Shown here one piece after another: positions 29,300 through 41,059 of a DNA stretch of 64,000 bases. Source of the stretch: Azolla caroliniana (Eukaryota > Polypodiophyta); contig JBHGNT010000015.1 in assembly GCA_043228905.1 (NCBI GenBank), positions 15,066,001 to 15,130,000 on the forward strand, written 5' to 3'. Numbering within the stretch: the stretch's first letter is position 1; every line of letters starts with the position of its first letter. A program made the translations under genes and the position numbers. The notes below the pieces were generated by a model. It was not told the DNA's origin and ran no database searches. It was given only the letters and a program-made list of their open reading frames with translations.

Positions 29300-29526
29300 T
29301 ACGTTCTATAGCTCGTTGGAAAGCTCTTTGAGAGAGCTTTCTAAAGAATGTTCATTTACTGAATTCCGTTACCGTGGCGAGAAGTTATGAGCATTTTCAT
29401 CCGCAGCCATCTTTGCCCCACGGTTCCTCAAACAGAAGGTAGATTTTCAAGCCCTAAATCGAGTGAAAGGTACATTCTCTCTCCTTCCCTCTCTGTCTCT
29501 CTCTTCCCGTAGGGTTTTTCCCTACA

Positions 29527-30396
29527 ATGGCAAATACTCGTAAAACCGCCGCAAAGTTCAGGGGTATTGTTGATAATGAGCCGAGATCACCAACAAATCT
29601 CGATTCTAATGCAATGGACAAAATGCTTATGAGTCACTTGAATTCACTTCAAGAAACCATAAACAAGCAAGGTGAAGAGATTAGGACGTTAATGAAAGAG
29701 AATACTAAGCTCCAAAGTGTTGTCATTGAGAATGAAAGTCTTAAACAAGTGGTTGCAAAACTTCAAGAAGATATTCAAGAATGTAAAAGAGCTTCTTTTG
29801 AAACAAATGAGCGCCTTAACAAGATTGAGTTAAAGGAAGCATTAAAAGAAGAAAAATTGGACACGATGAGGCGGGATGTAAGTGAGAGTAAAAATGTATG
29901 TACAACGAAGTCATGGGCCGATGTATGTGGTGGGGATGTGCTATCAAACTCATCTAATATGCATGTGATGCATCAAGAGAAGAATATAGAAAGCATAGAT
30001 GTCCGAGAATTGAAAGAACGTGAACGAAGATCAAAGAACATTGTCGTCCGTGGGATTAAAGAAGAGAGTATGGAAACACCCGCATCCCTTGGAACGGCCA
30101 TTGGTGAATTTTTTAGCATGCATTATGGGATATCAAATGTGAATGTATATGGGGCACACCGAGTTGGGAAACATGGTATTACTCGCTCTGGAGAAAGGCC
30201 TATTGTATGCACAATGACAGATGATACAAAGCGGCGGATCATACTCGAAAATAGTTGGGTATACCTCAAAGGTACACAATGCTTTGTGAGTGAAGATCGT
30301 ATTATCTCACAACAAAATGCTCGTCGTAAAGCATATGAAGAAAGATTGAAAAATAAGGTTAAGGATGTGCCTAAAGATGGAAATGTAGGCAAATAG
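29527..30396 (+). CDS. LINE ORF1 protein: coiled coil plus RRM-like domain (289 aa)
   Basis: The frame is intact from ATG 29527. Residues about 35-125 form a Leu/Glu/Lys coiled coil with heptads (LNSLQETINKQGEEIRTL). A KSWADVCGG segment follows near 139. Residues about 175-270 look like the RRM of L1-type ORF1 proteins (RRSKNIVVRGIKEE, then AHRVGKHG, RPIVCTM, then ILENSWVYLKGTQCFVSED). Such proteins bind LINE RNA and form the ribonucleoprotein needed for retrotransposition. ORF2 follows after 16 bases. Confidence 0.85.
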   Translation: MANTRKTAAKFRGIVDNEPRSPTNLDSNAMDKMLMSHLNSLQETINKQGEEIRTLMKENTKLQSVVIENESLKQVVAKLQEDIQECKRASFETNERLNKIELKEALKEEKLDTMRRDVSESKNVCTTKSWADVCGGDVLSNSSNMHVMHQEKNIESIDVRELKERERRSKNIVVRGIKEESMETPASLGTAIGEFFSMHYGISNVNVYGAHRVGKHGITRSGERPIVCTMTDDTKRRIILENSWVYLKGTQCFVSEDRIISQQNARRKAYEERLKNKVKDVPKDGNVGK

Positions 30397-30412
30397 GGAC
30401 ACATGATCTATG

Positions 30413-33367
30413 AGACTAACCCACGCCTTTTACGACTATGCTTTTGGAATTGCAATGGATACCCATAGAATGCGGGATTTGGCATAGAGGAGTTCACCGA
30501 TGACTCGGATATCACACTTCTTGTTGAAACGTGGGAGCATGATACTCAAAGGATTCAAGGTTTAGGAAACTATAATGTACACTCTTTGATATGGAAGAAA
30601 AATCCAAGACAAAGAAGAGGACAAGGAGGGGTGGCATGTTTGATTAAGAAGGAAATAGAGAAATATGTGTCAATCATAAAAAATGATGAAAATAAATGCT
30701 ACATATGGCTCAAAATAGAAACACCTAATGATTTGCCCACTTTTGTAATTGAATGTTACATTCCTAATCAAGATTCTAACTTTTATGCTTGTTTGGATAA
30801 AGATCAACCGTTTGCCAATCTAGAAGATGATATTGCTTATTTCAAATCCAAAGGGGAAGTTATTGTCTTTGGTGACATGAATGCTCGTACAAGAAGTTTC
30901 CAACTTGATTCACAAGAATCTTTCATGCCACATATCTCAAGGATGCAAGAGGATATGCAAATGTATAACCGCTCTTCTAGCGATGAAAAAGATCCGAACC
31001 AATTTGGGAAGTTACTCCTACAAATGTGCAATAGTACCGGATTGCTTATTGCAAATGATATTTCTTTATGGCCCAACACTAATGGTTTTACATGTAGAAA
31101 ACACAACGAAATAGTGTGATTGACTATGTTCTACTTTCCGAAGGTATTTTGGATCGTATACATAAATTCTCACTTGGTGAATGGACACCGGAATCCGATC
31201 ATAGGCCTTTATGTATTGATCTCAAATGTATGCATAGGTTTGATTGTGAGAAGGCTATTGAAGAGAATAAACAACCGCACTTGAGCATGAACCTTAAGCG
31301 AGCACCCATGTATTCCAAGATGGTTGAGGATATGCTACAAATGACAAAGATACAACATGGTGCTACACTAGAATACAAATGGGAAGCTTTCAAGAAAGTC
31401 ATTCTCTCATGTACAAACAAATGTTTTTCGACTAACCGCACATCTTGGAAATGCACCAAGAAACTTAGGAAAAAATGGTTTGATAAAGAATGTCGTGAAA
31501 CTCGAAAGTGCCTTATGGTTTTGGATGTAGTTAAGAATAAAGACAATTACCAAAAGCATTTGCATGAGTTTAAAAGGCTTATTCAAAGAAAGAGAAGAAT
31601 ATGAGAAGTTACTCAACAATTTATCCAAACGCAAGAGAAAGCACATGCATGTGCTAAATTTTGGGGAAATCTAAAGGGGAAACGTGTTGAGAGTTATGGT
31701 GACTTAACTCTTCAAGAATTGTCTATGCATTGTAAGAATTTATATGAGTTATCTCTTGCCGGAAAGATGATGTGTTATGGTTCTCTTTCACATATGCCTC
31801 CTTTCTTTACACTTGAAGATATATGCATAGGACTTAAGAAATTGGCCTCTCGAAAGGCAAGCGATCTTCAATGTATAAAGGCTGAAATGCTCAAATGGAC
31901 GGGAAAGGAAGCACATATATGGATGAGCGATATGTTTAATGATGCATTGCAACATGGTATGCCGTACGATTGGACTACAAATTGGATCAAACCTTTACAT
32001 AAAGGTGGAGATATAAATAATGTAAACAACTATCGAACCATCATGGAAGAACTTGAGGTGCCAAGTGAATATATGCTTGCAATTTCTCGAATTTATGAGA
32101 AGGTTATATGTTGTCTGCGCATGAGAGATAAACTTTCAGATTTTTTCAAAAGCACTATTGGTGTTAAGCAAGGATGCCCACTCTCACCAACACTATTTGG
32201 TCTATGCATTGATGAATTGGAAGAAATGGTTACCAAGTTTGCAAAGTAAGAATGTGTTGAAGAAGTTGCCATTGGGAATATTGTGATTATGCTTTTGCTA
32301 TATGCAGATGATGTAGTGCTTTTTGCAAATACTTTAGGAGATGCACAAAAGCTTATGAAGGCATTGGAAAATTTTTGCATGCATACTAAATTAAGTGTCA
32401 ATAGCTCTAAAACAAAGATTATGCTTGTGAAGAGCCAAAAAAGAGATAAACCATGCATTATGTACAACAATGAGCCACTTGAATGTGTGGAAAGCTTCAA
32501 ATATCTTGGCCTTGAAGTTCCGTCAAATCATAGATGGAATGAATGTGCTACACGCCGCTTAGAGGCAGGTAAGCGAGCATACTATGCATTTGAGAACACA
32601 TGCAATCTTGGAGATATTAAGTGTTGGGTCCTCAAGAAATATCTTTTTGACACTTTGGTGACTCTGGTTCTTCTCTATGGGGTGGAAGTAAGGGGCGGTA
32701 GCATCCCTAAATCTATGTGGAAAGAGTTTGAAAATGTCCAAAAGCATTTTCTTACCAAGTTTCTACAAGTTAAGAAACAAACACCCTACACCCTCCTCCT
32801 CCTTGAGACGGGATCGCTTCCTATTGAGATCATGGCCATGGAAAGGGTTGTTGAATACATGCTTAAGGTTCAAAAAAGTTCCTCACATCAACTTCTTAGA
32901 ATTGCGTGGGAAGCAAGCAAAAAGATCCAAAAGACGCATAAAAGCAAAATTTTGTGTTCCTGTTGGATGCAAGATATAGAAAAATGGTTTGGTAGATGAG
33001 ATGCGAGACACTTGCTTCATGATGCATCATTAGATTCTTTTGTAAATGAGGCATTTTTGCAATGCCAATGTATCATGACATGGGACAAATGTGGAGGCTC
33101 ATGCTTCACACATTATACTACACAAGTGATGAGAGTGGTCGATTATGCACACTTTGCCCTAAACAAGTTCGCGAGTCTGAGTATCACACTTTGATACAAT
33201 GCTCTGCCTTTGATCATATTCGACCATGCTTTCCACATCTCTTCGATCGAGCCCAATCTTTGCATGAATTCCTCTCACAACCACAATGTGCACTCTCGAT
33301 TGCAACATTCATTGGTAAAGTTCTTGAACATCGAGAGTCACTACTCACTTTCACACGTATCACGTGA
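30413..33367 (+). pseudogene. LINE ORF2: endonuclease-reverse transcriptase, with stops, frameshifts and an RT deletion
   Basis: The N-terminus reads like an AP endonuclease: LRLCFWNCNG, LVETW, CYIPNQDS, FGDMNART (near 30871) and ESDHRPL (near 31192). The RT part has KPLHKGGDIN, VKQGCPLSPTLFGLCIDELEE and LLLYADDVV (YADD at 32301-32312). The C-terminus has CTLCPKQVRESEYHTLIQC, the usual Cys/His end. Defects: TAG at 30466-30468, a +1 shift near 31112, shifts near 31600, and a stop near 32249. Compared with LINE-2 the RT jumps from NNYRTIM directly to EELEVPSEY, which removes the block holding the first catalytic Asp (FVDFKKAF). It cannot be active. Confidence 0.85.
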
Positions 33368-33437
33368 AATGTAATATTTTTGGTCTCATAGATCATATTT
33401 GACCTCTGAAGACGATAATATAATCTATCTATCTATA

Positions 33438-33469
<32 letters not shown>

Positions 33470-33471
33470 CA

Positions 33472-33890
33472 CTATCATTTTGTACTCGAGCGAGTTCTTT
33501 CTAGTGAAGTCGAACTTGAGCATGTTCTGACGGATCGACATGTTGCCGATATCTTCACCAAACCTCTCGGCCTAGACAAGTTGCGGCACTTTTCGAGTAT
33601 GCTTGGTCTACAACACCTCGACATGTCAAACTTGAGGGGAAGAAGTGAAAGCCAAAGCAAAGGCGAGAGGGAGAGGTGAGAGGGAGGGAGATGGTGTCCA
33701 AGAAGCCAGATTGGATGAGGAGTTCAAATCCGAAATGGTTGAAGAAGCTGAGGACGCATCAAACAAGAGAATAGGTGGAAAAAAATCGGCTAAGTATAGA
33801 CTAGCCAAATGCAGGGGGAGTAACTGAAAGAGAGCCAGAGCCGAAGCCAACCGAACAAGGGGGAGGTAGAGCCAAGAAAGGCAAGGCAGG
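33472..33890 (+). pseudogene. Copia-5: 3' coding fragment of a Copia-1 relative
   Basis: Plus-strand frames read the Copia RNase H end: VLTDRHVADIFTKPLGLDKL, then HFSSMLGLQHLDMSNLRG. They continue into the family's C-terminal extension (GDGVQEARLDEEFKSEM, EEAEDASNKR), frame-shifted. It is cut on the left by the end of LINE-1 and on the right by LINE-3. It confirms that the extension belongs to the family. Confidence 0.8.
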
Positions 33891-35469
33891 TGGGATTTTT
33901 GTTCTTAGCCCTCTTTGCCCCAAAGTTTCTCCAACTCAAGGTAGATGTTGAAACCCTAAATCGATTCAAAGGTACATTCCACTTCTTCATTTTATTAGTA
34001 GTAAATATGCCAAAAGGAGTAAAAGTCAATGATGATGTGATTAAAAGCCCAAAGAATCAAATGCATACTTTGTCAATGGAAAAGATGGTAGCTATGTATA
34101 TATCTCATTGCAAGAGACATTGATGCATATGCAAAGTGAAATATATGCTTGTAAAGAGAGAATTAACTCTTCAACATACAATGGAAATGCAAAAAATCGA
34201 GATTAAAGATCTACGTGAAAACTACATGCAATCAAGAACATGACTATTCAAATGCAAGATAATCGGATGCTTGAAATAGAAAGAAAAATGTTGAGTCTTG
34301 AAGCAGATAAAGAGATTTTAATGAAGGAAAATGCTGAAATAAAATCTACAATTGAATGGAAGGAAAATGTGATCATGACAAGGTGGAAAGATGTTTTCTT
34401 GAAAGAAACATAAAAAATTGCGCAAATGCATTCAAATACCATGGATGTGGTAGATGCAAAAGAGCAATATGAAATTGAGAAAAACAAAGAATAATATTGT
34501 TATTAGCTTGCTATGCAAGAGAATGAAACAAAGAATGCATTATGTCTTGCAGAGAATATTACGAAACTCTTTGTATATCACTTTGTTATGCAAGATGTTA
34601 TTGTATATGGCGCATATAGGCTTGGCAAAAAAGCAACTAGAGGGAAAGTCATCTTAAACAATTGTTTGTAGAATCCTAGATGAACGTAAAAGGGCTATCA
34701 TTCTAGATAGTAATAAGGTGTACTTAAATGGGACAAGTTTCTTTGTAACGAAGCATAGAACTCCACAAGAGTAAGAACGTAGAAGGCAAGCATATGCATC
34801 TAGGAAAGCAAATCAAAATGTATAGCAAGCAACGATCTCTAGGACTATAAATACTTCAAGACTGAAAGTATGCAAATATGACGACTATAAGAGATACATA
34901 TGGATAGAGATTAATTTGGGAAAAGAGAAGCTTTACATAGTTGCATGTTACATTCCTCACAAAGACTCAAACTACTATAGTAGGATTGAGTTAGATTGTG
35001 ATGATCCTTTCACATAATTATGTCATCATATACCTTCATTTGAGAAGCTTGGTAAAGTGTTAATTATGGGAGACTTCAGTGCAAGAGTTAAAAATTTCCA
35101 AACTGTGGAGACATTTGAAGAAAATGTAGTAGAACGTCGTCTATTGTGTGACTCAAAGGATTGTGTCATGTCATATCATGGAAAACTTTTGATACATATG
35201 CTACATTGCACAAACTTGATTATCTTAAATAGTATATAGGCATCCCTTGACAAATGTACTCACATGTTTACCATCCTCGGGTGTAGGAAGTGTGGTTGAT
35301 TATGCATTAATATTGGCATGTGATCTATTCTTGGTAAATGTGTTTAAAGTTAGTTCTCTATCTCTGAACTTAAACCATATGCCATTGTACTTAGAGCTTG
35401 CAATTCCAAATTTCATCAATAGATGCCGAGGAGTGAGGCCGTTAGTGCGGAACAGAAAACAACATCATA
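33891..35469 (+). mobile_element. LINE-3: decayed copy of the same LINE family
   Basis: The leader CTCTTTGCCCCAAAGTTTCT and the block AGGTAGATGTTGAAACCCTA match the LINE-1 leader. A remnant of ORF1 follows (MPKGVKVNDDVIKSPK; coiled-coil-like 34150-34480; RRM end with SNKVYLNGTSFFVTKH near 34710). Then comes part of the endonuclease (VACYIPHKDSNYY near 34945, IMGDFSARVKNF near 35065, VVDYALILACDL near 35295). Many stops and shifts are present. It ends where the Copia-6 LTR begins, without RT. Confidence 0.8.
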
Positions 35470-35640
35470 TGTTGAAGGACAACAAGTTGACGTACTCAAG
35501 ATCAACAAGAAGAACAGATTATGCAACAAAGACAACTTGAGCAAAGATCAAGATCAAGATTCAAGAAAACAATAGGGAGAGAGAGACATGTAAACATGCA
35601 CAAAGTTGTAACTATATTATTCATATCTCAAGTTACAAAA
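35470..35640 (-). repeat. Copia-6 LTR, outer half
   Basis: It starts TGTTGAAGGACAACAAG like the LTRs of Copia-2 and Copia-4. It shares ATGTAAA-GCA and AGTTACAA with Copia-4. The LTR was split here by Copia-3; the other half is at 60402-60560, and the halves add up to about 330 bp, close to its relatives (291 and 351 bp). Confidence 0.7.
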
Positions 35641-36090
35641 TGTAGAAAGATACATATGCCTGAAGCTTATGTGCGAACATAGTCGGCTCGGCTGGACAAC
35701 AGAAAGTAGATGGTTAGGAAAACACACATAGAGAGAGAGATAGACAAACAGACAGAGTTAAGTAAACAACTACAACTTCAATTACAAAAAACTTTGTTCT
35801 ACATACAAATGTGCTCAGTGAACTTTTTATATAAGCCCTAATTGAGAGTTGACTATTACTAACACGTACTTGTTTGCTCATTAATTGATACCAACAATAA
35901 TTAACCTATAGTAGGCCTATTTACTAAAATTATAGCCATCTAGGCTTCCTAACAGCTAGCCGATTCGGCCTAGCAACTGATTCGATTCACGGCTTATTCA
36001 ACCGATTCGGGCCTAGCAGATCGACCTATGTCCGATCTAGCTTCCGGCTTATTCAACCGATCGGCCCATGTTGAGCTTGTCTACTCAACA
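35641..36090 (-). repeat. Copia-3 3' LTR (450 bp)
   Basis: On the minus strand it begins TGTTGAGTAGACAAGCTCAA, the same inverted-repeat start as Copia-1. It contains GAATAAGCCG repeats and ends CTTTCTACA. The polypurine tract, CTTGAGGAGGAG, is at 36102-36091. It aligns with the two parts of the 5' LTR at 57608-57691 and 60084-60396. Confidence 0.9.
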
Positions 36091-37891
36091 CTCCTCCTCA
36101 AGCTCAACTTGAGGTCAATTCCATGTGTCAGCTTCCCGGTTCTAGCCTCCGACTTTCTTGGTGTATTCATGCCTTGCTCGCGCTCCTCGTCTAGTTTGGT
36201 CCCGCGTCCCACGACCCCTCTGGTCCAACACTCCTTGACCCATATGGTTCCTCGCTCCTCGACCCCTACGGTTGGCTCGTCTGCTCTTCAGGCCCTTATC
36301 AGCTCCCTCGTGGTCGCGACACTAATGCCCTTCAACCCATCGGCTCCTCCATATCGACGTCGGCTTTGATTGCCTCCTTGTCTACTTTGCCTTATCCATC
36401 TCATCAAGATCACTACCTTCAATCGGATCTATTGTCTCTGATCCGTTCCCGCTCTTGATTGAATCAGTTGTCTCTGATTCGTCCTCCTTCAGGCCCTTGA
36501 CCACATTTGACCACATCTTGGGCTTGGCCTTCATCTTTAGGCTGGTTGTGCCTTCTTGGCTTTGCCACCTGCCTTTCCTTTTTCGGCGCTACCTCCCCCT
36601 TGTTCGATTGGCTCTAGCTCTGGCTCTCTCTTTCGGACGCTCCCCCTATTCTCTTGTCAGATGCGTCCTCGGCTTCTTCAGTCGTTCCGGATTTGAACTC
36701 CTCATCCGATCCGGCTTCGTGGACACCATCTCTCTCCCTCTCGCCTTTGCTTCGGCTTTCACTTCTCCCCTCAAGTTCCACATGTCAAGGTGTTGTAGAC
36801 CAAGCATACTCTAAAAATGCCACAACTTATCTAGGCCGAGAGGTTTGGTGACGATATCAACAACCTATTGATCCGTCGAAACATGCACAAGTTCGACTTC
36901 ACCAGAGAGAAATCGCTTGTACAAAATGATAGTGCACCTCAATGTTTTGTGTACAAGCATGGAAGATGAGGTTCTTCACTTGTTGAATGTTGCTAAGATT
37001 GTCACAGTATATAGTTGTCTGTTCAGACACCTCCACCTGCAGATCCCTTAATAACCGCTTGAGCCACATGGCTTCTCATGTCGCAATAACCGCTCCTTGA
37101 TATTCGGCCTCGGTGCTCGACAGTGCCACTGTCGGCTGCTTCTTATTGCTCCAACCAATTGCGACACTTCCAAGGGAAAACACATATCCAGATGTTGACC
37201 TACGATCACCGACATTTCGGACCCAATCGGCATCTGTGTAGTCAACCAACAGTTCGACTACACCGATCCGATTCATCAACTCCCCATCATTAAGCCGCTG
37301 CCATATCGCAATATTCTCAGTGCGCACTAAAGGTGGTCGGTGGCCGGTTGTGCCATAAATTGAATGATCAATCTGACTAGATAGTTGAGGTCTGGCCGGG
37401 TGATGGTCAAGAATATCAGGCTTCTGACTATTTGTCGGAATTGTGTCAAGTCGCACGTCGTTCCTGATTTGGGGCGGAACTTGACATTCTTGTCAAGAGG
37501 AGTCGCAACGGAATTGCAACCTGTCATTCCGAACTTGAAGAGGATACTCGACACATAATGCCTTTGGCTGATTAGTATGCCCTTCGGGGTGCGGATCAAT
37601 TCGATCCCAAGGAAGTAATGAAGGTCCCCAACATCCTTCACGTCAAATGATGCAGTAAGCTGGGACTTCACATGGCCGATTTCTTTGAAATCGGCGTTGA
37701 CGATGACCAAGTCATCCATATATAGCAGTATGCTTACCAACCGTTGTAACCTTGCTAGATGAACAATGATGAGTTTAACTTCGACAGAACAAACCCCATC
37801 CGATGCAATCTTTGTGTGCTCTTTGCATTCCAAGCTCTGGGGGGTTGCTTAAGTTTGTAAAGCAACTTCTTTAGTCGGCAGACGGCCACCA
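36091..37891 (-). pseudogene. Copia-3 RT, RNase H and C-terminal extension
   Basis: From 37890 the minus strand reads VCRLKK, then LLYMDDLVIV (active site) and VGDLHYFLGIELIRTPKG. It continues with RNase [20 protein letters not shown], which keeps the Asp that is Asn in Copia-1, and [11 protein letters not shown]. After the usual end, the extension continues from about 36780 to 36105: GSDEEFKSG near 36690, then MKAKPKMWSNVVKGLKEDE with TTDS..SGNGSETID near 36530-36430, then GRGTRD-type Arg/Gly repeats and PQVELEEEC at the polypurine tract. These parallel the Copia-1 extension block by block, but without its Cys/His motif. Stops are frequent. Confidence 0.85.
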
Positions 37892-37929
37892 TGTTGATTC
37901 TTGTTCCACACAAACTGCTAGCACCAACA
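37892..37929. repeat. 38-bp LTR-end fragment at the Copia-4/Copia-3 junction, inverted
   Basis: TGTTGATTCTTGTTCCACAC and following bases to CCAACA match the last 38 bp of the Copia-4 LTR (compare 40709-40746), but in the opposite orientation to that LTR. It marks the truncated 3' end of Copia-4. Confidence 0.65.
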
Positions 37930-40708
37930 TCTATCTCGATGCCTATTTCAAGCCATATAGACTCGTCTTGAGTCTGCAGACTAGATGTTCCTGGCCGGAT
38001 ACCACAAAGCCTTTCGACTGCTCCATATAAATTTCCTCCTCGAGATCACCATGGAGGAAAGCCATTTTAACATCAAGCTAAATCAGCTCCAAATTCTTGG
38101 CTGCTACGACGCCAAGCATAAAGCGAAGGGTTGTCATTTTCACCACTGGTGAAAAGATTTCGTCGAAGTCGACGCCATGTTCTTGTCGAAACCTTTTCGC
38201 TACCAATCTGGCTTTCAATTTTGGGGTGGTCGAATCGGACGTCTCTTTTAATATGTAGATCCTCTTACACGGAAGAGCATGCGTCAATTCTTTGGTAATT
38301 CAAGTCTTGTTTTACCGAATGGTGTTCATCTCCAACTCCATCGCTAGATGCCAAGTGGCGGAATCGGCTGATGCCGATGCTTCTTCGTATGATTTCGGTC
38401 CGTTGACGTCTGTGAAGAAGACTCCAAGAGAATACCTCTCTGGGGGCTGCGACAATCTCTCGGATCTTCGAGGCAAGATTGGGCTAGTTGCATCAAGTTT
38501 CAGAGTCAGATGTTCCAAAGCTTAATCATTCGGTTGTACTGAATCGGTCGGTGTTGAGTTGCTACTAGAGGATTCGGCTACTTGTGAAGCCGACCTTGTG
38601 TTATGGGTTGGGCCGTCATGAAAGATTGGCACTTCAAAAAAGGTTACCCTTCGAACTTCAATGGTAGGCCTTTCGTTTGTCTTATGCATAGCCGACTCAT
38701 TGAACACTACGTCTAAACTTCGGACGATTTGTCTGTGCTAGGGGTCCTAGAGTCGGTATCTGCCATAACCAAGGAAAATGCATTTCCTAGACCTTGGTTC
38801 AAGTTTTCAGCGATCGTCCTTCGGTATGAGGGCGTATGCCTCACATTCGAAAATCCTCAGCTTGTCGTAATTCGTCTTACTACTGGTCCATAATTCCTGA
38901 GGGAGGCCTACTCGGCGATATGTTGATTATGTGTACTGTAGTAAGTAAGGCGTCTGCCTAGAAGCCATCCGAATGTCTGGAGTGTTGGAGCATGGATACT
39001 ATTCGTTCCTGAATTGTCTAATTCATGCGCTCGGCAAATCCATTCTGCTCCGAACTATGAGGTGTCGTGTATTCATGTCTAATGCCGTGATGTCATCAAA
39101 ACCTGATGAATTCTTCAAACTTATATTCTCCCTCGTTGTCGGTTGGAAGGCATTTCAACTTTCGGCCCGACTAATTTTCGACCATAACGAGCCATTCCTG
39201 GAAGATCGAGAACATACGATATTTGGTTCTGGCCGGATATGCCCACACCTTCCTAGTCGAGTCATCAATGAAGATGACAAAATAGAAGGCACCACCAAGA
39301 GACTGATGTGGCATAGAGCCACAGACGTCTGAATGGACCACCCTTCTGATGAGAAGCTAGCATGGATGCCATATTCGTCAAGTTGTCCGACTGAGATCAG
39401 TGGTCGTGAGAGCTCAGGTACATGTCAGACATTATGTAGTACTAATGTAGAGCCACCCAGAAAGTTAAGCTCTAGTGTGCCAATTGCAATTATAACGCAA
39501 TGTTGCAAACTTTCGACTTAGACTGAGTCCGAGTGCTAGATCGATGAGCTGTCACATTGTAGGAGACGCCCGAAGCCAAGAGCAATGTGCTTGACTCTTT
39601 AGTCGAAAGCAAAACTTCTGATCCGATTGAGTTCTCTATAAAGAGGATGTTCGGGTCGTCTATCAGTACTTCGGCTGACAAGCCGATGTAGTTGACCTCC
39701 TCATGCCAGCCACCCTTCTGATCAGCTCGCTAAGCTTTATCATTCTTTTCTTTGAGTGTGTGGGAATCGGTCTTGAGGTGTCCGTGTTTCTTGCAGTAGT
39801 TGTATATCCGATTGTCTCGAGACTTGCTCCGGTTTCACATATTCGTCGGAGGTTGGGAAGAACTTCTTCCTCGACTGTTCAGTCGGTCGGCCGAACCTTG
39901 TACTACATAAGGGTCGTTAGCTGAATCGTTTGCAAACGATTTCCTCCAAGCTGCCTCAGTCAGGATTGAGCTCGTGACTTTGGAGTACTTCACGAGTACT
40001 TCACTACAACAGTCGACACATTGCACATAGTTGTAACAAAAGTTTCCTATGAAGGGGGAGACTACTCATGAGTAGCATTGCTTTTCGTTCATCCTCTATC
40101 GTCGTCCCCTAGGCCAAAATATGGGTGCTTAGATTTTCGTACTCGTTCAGGTGTGCCTAGACCGAATTAGATTCTTTCATCCAAAGGTTGTAAAGGCGCC
40201 AAGTCAAGTATTTCTTTGTTGCAGTGACCTTCTTTTCGTAAGTGCCCGAGAGTGTCTTCCCGAGTTGGAAGGTAGTCGAAGACGAATGACTATGAAATAC
40301 ACTGACTCCGACAAGTGCATCCAAATGGTGGCATAGACGATTCTATTGAGCTTGTATCCTTTAGGGGCGTTTTATGTCTCAATTGGATCGATCTAACCCT
40401 TGACTATTAGATAGTCCTGCATCTGCTCCTTCTAGAAGTTGAAGTTTGATCCATCGAACTTCCTTAGAGTCACCTCTGATGAGCCAAATATTGATACCAT
40501 TTGAGTCTGTTTACTAGACTCTGTCTGGAGTCGACTACGAAAAATGATGGTATTCAGCCAACTGGCTCACCCGATGTCATTCTAGTCATATTTGGTCACG
40601 AGTCGAATTTATTAGCAGGTTCTGTCTCAAGCGGCTACAGTCGATCGACTTAGCCAAGTTGAACACGAATGCGTTGATTGATTAATTGATTGGATTTCTG
40701 TTACCAGA
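37930..40708 (-). pseudogene. Copia-4: gag to RT of a Copia-2 relative, truncated and decayed
   Basis: From the primer site beside the LTR (TGGTAACAGA, one change from the tRNA-Met match) the minus strand follows the Copia-2 polyprotein. It has a gag start near 40500, a zinc-knuckle region near 39770, protease near 39590, integrase near 39300-38970 (the region of conserved HSDVCGP is degenerate), the acidic linker with LPRRSERLSQPPERYS (38480), and RT start with ARLVAKRFRQEHGVDFDEIFSP (38190). It stops within RT at about 37930, after SLYGLK. RNase H and most of the 3' LTR are absent. Confidence 0.82.
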
Positions 40709-41059
40709 TGTTGTTGCCAGCCGTCTGTGTGGAACAAGAATCAACACTCTTCCTGATGAATATCTTAGAGAGGTAGCAGATAATAACAAATTGGTAATAT
40801 AAGACAACTGAATCATAAGACACAAGAGCAAGAGAGACAATAAGATAGGCACAAGCAAGATGTAAATGCATATTATTCTTGGAGAGTTACAATAGAACAA
40901 TATACAAAATGAACAACCCTCAAACTAGGTTACAAAAGTTAGTTTAAATACTAACTGACTTAGGGCAACTACCCTTTCCACTATTTACATAAATAGCCTA
41001 AACCTAGTATGTCCAAATGGGACAATGTGAATATGGTCAATATATACCCATATTCGACA
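40709..41059 (-). repeat. Copia-4 5' LTR (351 bp)
   Basis: Bounded by TGTTGTTGCCAGCC and TATTCGACA on the plus strand. It shares the block GACTTAGGGCAACTACCCTT and the end ATTCGACA with the Copia-2 and Copia-6 LTRs. Confidence 0.85.

Larger units (their letters stand above)
29300..33470 (+). mobile_element. LINE-1 copy: non-LTR retrotransposon with ORF1 and broken ORF2
   Basis: The element has a 5' leader (CATCTTTGCCCCACGGTTCCTC near 29410), ORF1, then ORF2 with endonuclease, RT and a Cys/His tail. Its 3' end reads TTTGACCTCTGAAGACGATAA followed by a TATC/CT microsatellite instead of poly(A). The same leader and tail occur in the other LINE copies of this window (33.9, 57.7 and 61.1 kb), which defines one family. 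The left boundary is approximate. Confidence 0.85.
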
